Positions 1 to 4,745 of a stretch of DNA of 8,686 bases are shown here, piece after piece. Both the position numbers and the translations under genes were made by a program. The DNA comes from an uncultured Pirellulales bacterium (GTDB lineage: Bacteria > Planctomycetota > Planctomycetia > Pirellulales > Lacipirellulaceae), in the NCBI GenBank assembly GCA_947258835.1, contig CAMYJY010000074.1, positions 1 through 8,686 on the forward strand, read 5' to 3'. The notes beneath the pieces were generated by a model. That model worked only from the letters and a program-made list of their open reading frames with translations, was not told the origin of the DNA and made no database searches. Position 1 is the stretch's first letter. Every line of letters starts with the position of its first letter.

Positions 1-1
1 G

Positions 2-832
2 GCCACCCGCGGGCAGCTGCTGGTGGCGCGGCTGTTCGGCTGGCTGCGGCCGCACATGCCGGTCTGGGCCGCCTATGCCTTGACCCTGATCGTGCTGCTC
101 TGGCCGCTGCTGCTGCCTGCCGGGCCGATGGCGTTGGTGGTCTACTGGGCGATCCTGCTCTGGGGCCACGGCGTGCGCTTCGAGCGCTGGGTGGTAGCGG
201 GCTTCCTGCTGCTCTTGGGGCTGGCGCCGCTGCTGGTCAACGAGCAGCGCAAACGGCTGGGCGTCAGCCTGTCGACCCCGGCGCTGGCGATCGAGGACGT
301 GCGCGCCGGCCGGCTCAGCGGCACGCTGTTCGGCGATCTGGGCGTTTTACGAGCGATCCTGCCCGACAGTGCCCCGGTGCGTCACCTGATGGCCGATGTG
401 CACGTCATGCTGGGGCAGTGGCCGCTCGGGCGCGATCTCTACATCCAGGTGCTCGACCAGGAGCCCGACAACTCGGCCGCGGTGCTCGGCGCCGGCGTCT
501 GCGCCTTCCACCTCGGGGACTTCGAGCGCGCGATCGAGCTGTTCCGCCAGGCAGTGGTGGCCGACCCCGGCAATGCCACCGCCCACTTCAACCTGAGCCA
601 GACCTACTCCGAGCTGCTGCGCTTCGACGAGTCGGAGCGGGCGCTGAGGGGCGCCCAGCGCCTGGCGCCACAGAAGGTCGGCCGCTGGATCCAGAGTTTG
701 ATCGTCCCGGGAGACCGGATCGCGATTTTGAACGAGGATCACGTGGTCGCGGACCCGCCGGCCGGCGGGGACGAGGTCCCGAACCGGCCGAGATGTTTCA
801 ACGGTTTGATGAGGATGGTGACGATCAGCTGA
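2..832 (+). CDS. 5'-truncated membrane TPR protein; genuine coding probably stops near base 688
   Basis: The frame is open from base 2 with no stop upstream, so the N-terminus lies outside the window; a GTG at 23 is only a possible internal start. Counting from that GTG, residues about 17-74 are very hydrophobic (at least two membrane segments, e.g. LTLIVLLWPLLLPAG and WVVAGFLLLLGLAPLLV). From about residue 115 there are helical repeats, including two good TPR units (AAVLGAGVCAFHLGDFERAI and ATAHFNLSQTYSELLRF, each followed by a helix ending in a DP or AP turn). TPR repeats mediate protein-protein contacts; no catalytic motif is visible, so the role is unknown. GC is about 70%, clearly above the rest of the window. 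After about base 688 the frame runs on to a stop at 830-832 but reads as low-quality sequence, while another frame there encodes a convincing EF-hand protein. The last ~47 codons are therefore probably not native. Confidence 0.6.
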   Translation, partial: ATRGQLLVARLFGWLRPHMPVWAAYALTLIVLLWPLLLPAGPMALVVYWAILLWGHGVRFERWVVAGFLLLLGLAPLLVNEQRKRLGVSLSTPALAIEDVRAGRLSGTLFGDLGVLRAILPDSAPVRHLMADVHVMLGQWPLGRDLYIQVLDQEPDNSAAVLGAGVCAFHLGDFERAIELFRQAVVADPGNATAHFNLSQTYSELLRFDESERALRGAQRLAPQKVGRWIQSLIVPGDRIAILNEDHVVADPPAGGDEVPNRPRCFNGLMRMVTIS

Positions 833-1068
833 GCCGAGCCGAGTTTATGCGACTGGCCCGCGTGATGCGCGCGCTGCGCGGAGGACCACCCCGAGGGGGT
901 GCTGATGATTTCCGTGACCGGCGTGCGGGTGAGGACGGTTCGCGCCCTCAGGCCTGGGGACGCCGTGGCGGTTGGGATGACGATTTTCGGGGCGAACCTC
1001 GCGGTCCCCGCCGGGGACCTCCTCGTCAGCCGCGTCCTCCTCAGCTGGAAATCGAAACAGACCTGTAA
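688..1068 (+). CDS. 5'-truncated EF-hand calcium-binding protein with RG-rich flanks
   Basis: In the frame GAT at 688 to TAA at 1066-1068, the peptide opens DPEFDRPGRPDRDFERGSRG, continues with an Arg/Gly/Pro stretch, and then reaches a canonical 12-residue EF-hand loop DEDGDDQLSRAE (bases 808-843). In that loop D1, D3, D5, S9 and E12 are at the metal-ligand positions, with F before and after. The tail is again rich in R, G, P and D and ends PPQLEIETDL. EF-hand proteins with such linkers are common among exported Planctomycetes proteins; calcium binding is inferred from the loop. Only one EF-hand is seen, although they usually occur in pairs, so a partner and a signal peptide are probably lost upstream. 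The same frame stays open back to 418, but that part is the shadow of the TPR gene. An internal ATG at 793 would make a short protein starting MFQRFDED, which I think less likely than a truncated gene. Confidence 0.55.
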   Translation, partial: DPEFDRPGRPDRDFERGSRGRGPAGRRGRGPEPAEMFQRFDEDGDDQLSRAEFMRLARVMRALRGGPPRGGADDFRDRRAGEDGSRPQAWGRRGGWDDDFRGEPRGPRRGPPRQPRPPQLEIETDL

Positions 1069-1110
1069 CGCCACGCACCGGGTGCGGGCTGCGCTGCGGA
1101 GTCGCAGGGG

Positions 1111-1175
1111 GGCAGGCACATTTTTTCGGCGGTGGTCTTGGTGCTCGGAATCGGGTCGTGCCTGCCGAAAAAATG
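1111..1175. repeat. Inverted repeat whose arms are register-shifted copies of one 17-base motif
   Basis: The left arm (1111-1130) is GGCAGGCACATTTTTTCGGC. The reverse complement of the right arm (1158-1175) is CATTTTTTCGGCAGGCAC. Both arms are windows on the same 17-base period GGCAGGCACATTTTTTC, in different registers. Two alternative stems follow: GGCAGGCAC with GTGCCTGCC (1111-1119 with 1158-1166), or ATTTTTTCGGC with GCCGAAAAAAT (1120-1130 with 1164-1174). They share bases 1164-1166 and cannot both form completely. The spacer (1131-1157) is unrelated to the arms. It looks like a dispersed intergenic REP- or MITE-like palindrome; copy number cannot be seen from one window. Confidence 0.65.
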
Positions 1176-1320
1176 AGCCAGGCCCCGTGGGCGGCTGCCA
1201 ATTCGTGACGTGCGTTCACGCACCGTGAACCAGGACCAGATCTTGGGCTCATGCTGGAGGCCTGGTAGCGGCTGTGCGGGTGGGAGGCCCTGAGCGGGAA
1301 CCCTGCCGCCGTGGAAAAGT

Positions 1321-1349
1321 TTGCCGGAGGAGTCCGCGGCATTTATACT
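1321..1349 (+). promoter_or_regulatory. Candidate sigma70-type promoter for the secreted-protein gene
   Basis: TTGCCG (1321-1326) matches 4 of 6 bases of TTGACA. After exactly 17 bases comes TATACT (1344-1349), matching 5 of 6 of TATAAT. Transcription would begin near 1356, leaving a leader of about 120 bases before the ATG at 1475. The leader contains a 6-bp hairpin and a short direct repeat. It could drive the whole cluster downstream, but the 162-base gap before rpmA leaves room for another promoter. Confidence 0.45.
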
Positions 1350-1474
1350 GCAAGGAGCTAGTTTTCTGGGAGTCGTGTAAGCTGGAACCGCCATCTGGTT
1401 GGCGGTGCTGGCTATCTCAGGCTCAAACGTCCTGCTGGCTATCCTTCGACTCCTGATCCATCGAGACATGTCGT

Positions 1475-2473
1475 ATGCGCAAATTAAGATGCTTCCCGTT
1501 TGGCGTGTCCGGTAATTCCTGGATCTTCTGGCGAGTGAGCTGGGCGGTGGTGTTGCTGATGGTGGTGGGAGCGGCTGAGCTGCCGGCCCAGGATCTGATG
1601 GAATCCTTAGGGCCGCGGTTCGCACCAGGCGTGCTGACCACGATAGCACCCGCTTTGGAACACCAAGATACCGTAACCGTCCGTGATATCGTGGAATTGC
1701 GGGCTCGGGACGATTTGGCGCGTCCGCCGTTCAAGAACACCAGTAGCCGTACTTTGTATGAGATGGCCCAGGCCGTCGATTTCCGCCGCGATCTGTGGTG
1801 TTTGGAGTTTTCTTTTAAACCGCTGCGGATGCTCTACGTGGATGTTCCGCAAAGCACGGGAAAAATGCAGCGCAAGCTGATTTGGTATGTGGTATATCGG
1901 GTGCGGAACACGGGGATCGGATTAGGGCCTGCAGTACAGCCGGATGGGACCTTTAAGACCGTCGAGCGCGAGTCCAAGTTGCTACAGTTCGTACCCCAGT
2001 TTTTGCTGACCAGCCAGGATCGTGATCGGGATGGCAAGCCGGTCCGCAAAACCTACCTCGATCGGATTATTCCATCCGCCATCGACCCGATTGCCCGTCG
2101 TGAACTGCCGCGCGGCACGTTGCTCAACAGCGTGCAGATTACGGAGGCCAAATTGGTGCCTACGGGAGCTGCCGGGGGTGTGTGGGGGGTGGCCACCTGG
2201 TCCGACGTCGATCCGGAAATCGACTTTTTCTCGATTCTGGTGGGCGGTTTGACCAATGCCTACCAGTGGCAGGACCCGCCGGGAGCCTATCAGCCGGGGG
2301 TCGCCCCTGGCAGTGGCCGCCGCCTCCGTCATAAGCAGCTGCAGCTCAATTTCTGGCGTCCAGGGGATGCCTATGCCGAGGATGAGCGGGAAATTCGCTG
2401 GGGGCCCGCCCCTGGCAAGGCCGCGTACTACGGTGCGGGCGAAGGCGTTGCGTACCAGTGGATTTACCGGTAG
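1475..2473 (+). CDS. Exported protein of unknown function, probably conserved in Planctomycetes
   Basis: This 332-residue protein matches no family I can name. The N-terminus has basic residues, then a hydrophobic stretch (about residues 16-34, VSWAVVLLMVVGAA) and a possible signal-peptidase site around LPAQ-D (residues 36-40), so export is likely. The mature part is mixed alpha/beta, with a hydrophobic strand-rich stretch (WCLEFSFKPLRMLYVDVP and RKLIWYVVYRVRNTG, about residues 108-150). It has no obvious catalytic motif and no membrane helix after the leader. A short acidic stretch DRDRDGKP lies near residue 183; it is not a full EF-hand loop. It follows a promoter candidate and precedes rpmA by 162 bases on the same strand. 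I see no strong Shine-Dalgarno before the ATG; a nearby ATG at 1468 is out of frame. The gene is certain enough as a coding region, but its function is unknown. Confidence 0.8.
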   Translation: MRKLRCFPFGVSGNSWIFWRVSWAVVLLMVVGAAELPAQDLMESLGPRFAPGVLTTIAPALEHQDTVTVRDIVELRARDDLARPPFKNTSSRTLYEMAQAVDFRRDLWCLEFSFKPLRMLYVDVPQSTGKMQRKLIWYVVYRVRNTGIGLGPAVQPDGTFKTVERESKLLQFVPQFLLTSQDRDRDGKPVRKTYLDRIIPSAIDPIARRELPRGTLLNSVQITEAKLVPTGAAGGVWGVATWSDVDPEIDFFSILVGGLTNAYQWQDPPGAYQPGVAPGSGRRLRHKQLQLNFWRPGDAYAEDEREIRWGPAPGKAAYYGAGEGVAYQWIYR

Positions 2474-2635
2474 AATCGATGGGCTGTGGCCGCGCTCACG
2501 TCCTGTGCCGTGGCCTGATTTCCAACCCCCACGCCTCGTCTCACCGGGCTAACGATCTGGTGCTGCCCGCATCGCCCCTGGCGGTCTGGCAGGGGAGCCG
2601 AGTTGTGGGAAGTACCCCTAGCCCCCCTGAGAAAA

Positions 2636-2884
2636 ATGGCACATAAGAAGGGACAAGGTTCTAGCCGGAACGGTCGTGACTCGAACGCGCAGCGCCGCGG
2701 CGTGAAAAAGTTCGGTGGTGAAAAAGTGAATTCCGGCAATATCTTGGTTCGCCAGGTCGGCAACAAGTTTCACCCCGGTGCGGGCGTCGGCCAAGGCAAA
2801 GACTATACGCTGTTTGCACTCATCAATGGACAGGTCAGCTTCGACCGCAAGGGCCGTCGCATTCATGTGACGCCGGTGGCGTAG
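2636..2884 (+). CDS. rpmA: 50S ribosomal protein L27
   Basis: The 82-residue product opens MAHKKGQGSSRNGRDSNAQR, the L27 signature, and continues with KKFGGEKVNSGNILVRQ and GVGQGKDYTLFAL, all at the positions expected for the family. L27 sits near the peptidyl-transferase centre, and its flexible N-terminus contacts tRNA ends. Here the protein starts directly at MAHKK, so there is no N-terminal extension needing cleavage as in Firmicutes. An in-frame upstream ATG at 2603 would add 11 residues unlike the family (MWEVPLAPLRK), so 2636 is chosen. The Shine-Dalgarno is weak. The 162 bases upstream hold no rplU (L21), the usual partner, and only a modest hairpin (CCCCTG/CAGGGG, 2575-2595). The gene lies 38 bases before obg and is probably co-transcribed with it. 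Confidence 0.97.
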   Translation: MAHKKGQGSSRNGRDSNAQRRGVKKFGGEKVNSGNILVRQVGNKFHPGAGVGQGKDYTLFALINGQVSFDRKGRRIHVTPVA

Positions 2885-2922
2885 TTCACCGTACTGTCAA
2901 CGGTTGGTATCAACCCTTTAAG

Positions 2923-3924
2923 ATGTTCACCGATCGTGTCACCGTTGAAATTGAAGCGGGTAAAGGCGGAGACGGCTGCTGTAGTTTCCGGCGTGAGAAA
3001 TTCGTGCCGCGAGGCGGACCCGACGGAGGAGACGGGGGGGACGGCGGAAGTATCGTGGTGCTGGCCGAGTTGGGGGTGGACAGTTTGGCGGCGCTACGGC
3101 ATCGCAAACATTGGCGGGCCAAATCGGGCACGGCTGGGAGCGGCAGCAATCGGCATGGGGCTGGGGCCGAAGATTTGACGATCCGAGTGCCTCCCGGGAC
3201 GGTGGTCCTTGATGCGCGGCATGATTTCGTGCTCAAAGACCTGACCGCAGCAGGCGATGCGGTGGTGGCTGCTCTGGGTGGCAAGGGTGGCAAGGGCAAT
3301 ACGCGGTTCAAGTCGTCAACCAATCAAGCCCCCCGCGAGTTCACGCGGGGCACCCCTGGGGAGCAGCGGCGGATTACCTTGGAGCTGAAGGTAATCGCTG
3401 ATGTCGGCCTGCTGGGCAAACCCAACGCCGGCAAAAGCACCTTGCTGAGCCGCGTTTCGCGTGCCCGCCCGGAGATTGCCGACTACCCGTTCACCACCAA
3501 GATTCCCCAGCTGGGGATCGTGCAGGTCGACATGGATCGGAGCTTGGTGATGGCCGATATCCCCGGTCTCATTGCCGGTGCCCATGCGGGAGTCGGCTTG
3601 GGACACGAGTTTTTGCGCCACGTCGAGCGGACGCGGGTGCTGATCCATGCCGTCGAGCCCATGCCTATGGATGGCAGTGACCCGGTGGAAAATTACTGGG
3701 CCATTCGTGAGGAACTTAAGTTGTATGATGTTGATCTGGCCGATCGACCTGAGGTCGTCGCGGTCAGTAAGGGCGAATTGCCCGCGGCGGCAGACGTGCA
3801 ACGGCAACTGCAAGACGCCACCGGCGGTGAGGTGTTGCTGTTTTCCGCGGTCACTGGGCAAGGGCTGCGGCAGTTGATCGAACGGACGTATTTTTTGCTC
3901 CAGCAAGAGCGACAACCCACATGA
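2923..3924 (+). CDS. obg: Obg-family ribosome-assembly GTPase
   Basis: This 333-residue Obg/CgtA protein binds GTP and acts in late 50S maturation and stress control. The glycine-rich Obg fold fills residues 1-158 (GKGGDGCCSFRREKFVPRGG, then GGKGGKGNTRFKSSTNQAPR). The G domain follows: G1 GKPNAGKST (165-173), the switch-I region YPFTTKIPQLG, G3 DIPGLI (212-217), then GVGLGHEFLRHVERT, typical of Obg. G4 is SKGE (282-285) instead of the usual NKxD, so the base-specificity motif is altered. G5 is FSAVTG (307-312). No C-terminal OCT domain is present, which makes it one of the short Obg forms. The 38-base gap from rpmA contains a small hairpin (GGTTG/CAACC, 2902-2915) and no clear Shine-Dalgarno. 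The stop overlaps the start of the next gene as ATGA (3921-3924), which suggests translational coupling. Confidence 0.96.
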   Translation: MFTDRVTVEIEAGKGGDGCCSFRREKFVPRGGPDGGDGGDGGSIVVLAELGVDSLAALRHRKHWRAKSGTAGSGSNRHGAGAEDLTIRVPPGTVVLDARHDFVLKDLTAAGDAVVAALGGKGGKGNTRFKSSTNQAPREFTRGTPGEQRRITLELKVIADVGLLGKPNAGKSTLLSRVSRARPEIADYPFTTKIPQLGIVQVDMDRSLVMADIPGLIAGAHAGVGLGHEFLRHVERTRVLIHAVEPMPMDGSDPVENYWAIREELKLYDVDLADRPEVVAVSKGELPAAADVQRQLQDATGGEVLLFSAVTGQGLRQLIERTYFLLQQERQPT

Positions 3925-4745
3925 GCCACCCTGCGGAGAACGGACTGATTGCCATCGACGTGGGCAGCAGTCGGGTCAAGCTGGGTTGGTTCCCACCCCC
4001 GCAGGCGGCCGAGTCGCATTCCCCGGCGTCGCCCGCCATCCCTGCGCCGGCCGCCACCTGGACCATCGAGCATCGGCAGGTAGCGGCGACCGCACTGCGG
4101 GCAGAAATAAAAGACTGGTTGGAGACCCTGCCCTCCGCGGCAGCCAGGTACCGGATGGCGTCGGTCTGTCCGGCAGTGGCGGGGCAGGTGGAGCAGTTGT
4201 TAGGGCACCGGCTGCACGTGCTCACCGCGACTGATTTGTCGCTCGCCGTTCGCTGCCAGCCGGCACGGGAGGTGGGGATCGATCGGTTGCTCAGTGCGGT
4301 TACCGCCAACCGACTTCGCCGGCCGCAGCGGCCCGCCCTCACGGTGTGCTTGGGGACCGCGATCACCGTGAATTGCCTGGCGGCGGACGGTGGATTTGAG
4401 GGGGGAGCCATTTTGGCCGGGCTGGGGCTCTCGGCGCATGCCTTGCACACGGGGACCGCAACGTTGCCGGAACTCCAACTCTCCGCCCTGCAGACCCCTC
4501 CTCCACCTGTCGGCAAGTCGACGACCGCTGCTTTGCAGGCCGGTTTGTATTGGGGGGCGGTGGGGGCGATTCGGCAACTGGCCGAGTTGCAAACAGAAGG
4601 GCAGCCTGAAATGCCGCAAGTCTTTCTTACCGGTGGGGACGCGCGGTGGATTGTCGACGCTTTGACCCAGCATGGTCTGTCGGTAACTTATCTGCCGCAG
4701 ATGATCTTGTCGGGAATTGCGATTGCCGACCAGGAGCTGTCGTGA
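3921..4745 (+). CDS. coaX: Type III pantothenate kinase
   Basis: The 274-residue protein belongs to the ASKHA-fold CoaX family, which phosphorylates pantothenate with ATP in the first committed step of coenzyme A synthesis and is not feedback-inhibited by CoA. Visible motifs are the N-terminal phosphate loop IDVGSSRVKLGW (D13, K20); GIDR (119-122), with the Asp that serves as catalytic base in studied members; GTAITV (145-150); GGFEGGAILAGLGLSAHAL; and TGGDA (237-241). Two usual Asp residues are changed. The segment commonly written VDxGTAxTxD is VCLGTAITVN here, so the first Asp is C143 and the second is N151. Whether activity is kept cannot be judged from sequence. An inserted Pro/Ala-rich stretch (about residues 25-46) follows the first motif. 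The start overlaps obg by ATGA, and the stop overlaps the next start by GTGA, so this is the middle gene of a tightly coupled trio. Confidence 0.9.
   Translation: MSHPAENGLIAIDVGSSRVKLGWFPPPQAAESHSPASPAIPAPAATWTIEHRQVAATALRAEIKDWLETLPSAAARYRMASVCPAVAGQVEQLLGHRLHVLTATDLSLAVRCQPAREVGIDRLLSAVTANRLRRPQRPALTVCLGTAITVNCLAADGGFEGGAILAGLGLSAHALHTGTATLPELQLSALQTPPPPVGKSTTAALQAGLYWGAVGAIRQLAELQTEGQPEMPQVFLTGGDARWIVDALTQHGLSVTYLPQMILSGIAIADQELS
4732..4736 (+). promoter_or_regulatory. Shine-Dalgarno that fixes the GTG start of the MnmE-like gene
   Basis: AGGAG lies 5 bases before the GTG at 4742-4744, inside the end of coaX. It favours that GTG over the in-frame ATG at 4646, which would add 32 residues that merely read coaX DNA in another frame. 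The conserved MnmE N-terminus (VSDSETSTYVCQLTPGGRSA) also begins exactly there. Confidence 0.7.

Larger units (their letters stand above)
1069..1474. other. 406-base intergenic region with repeats and a promoter
   Basis: I see no convincing gene on either strand. Right after the EF-hand stop is a small hairpin, CGCAC/GTGCG (1074-1078 with 1082-1086). A larger inverted repeat lies at 1111-1175 (own entry). A compact 7-bp hairpin, GTTCACG-CAC-CGTGAAC, is at 1214-1230. A promoter candidate is at 1321-1349 (own entry). In the presumed leader there is a 6-bp hairpin ACCGCC/GGCGGT (1387-1392 with 1401-1406) and an 11-base direct repeat TGCTGGCTATC (1406-1416 and 1433-1443). None of these hairpins is followed by a T run, so none is a standard intrinsic terminator. 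Confidence 0.5.

Noticed and set aside
418..687. Extension of the EF-hand reading frame upstream to an ATG near 418
   Set aside because: This stretch reads as Arg/Ala/Pro-rich out-of-frame sequence, while the overlapping frame encodes clear TPR repeats. Only the part from about 688 looks like protein.
1111..1174. H-type pseudoknot from the A-B-A'-B' order of the arms
   Set aside because: The two stems would have no connecting bases at either crossing and share three bases, so a pseudoknot is sterically unlikely; mutually exclusive hairpins fit better.
845..1342. Long open frame on the minus strand over the EF-hand tail and intergenic region
   Set aside because: The peptide is low-complexity (Pro/Arg/Ala) and crosses the inverted repeat. 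It has no motif and looks like a GC-rich shadow.
4646..4741. ATG at 4646 as the start of the MnmE-like protein
   Set aside because: It would overlap coaX by 100 bases and add residues unlike the family; the GTG at 4742 has a good AGGAG and starts at the conserved N-terminus.
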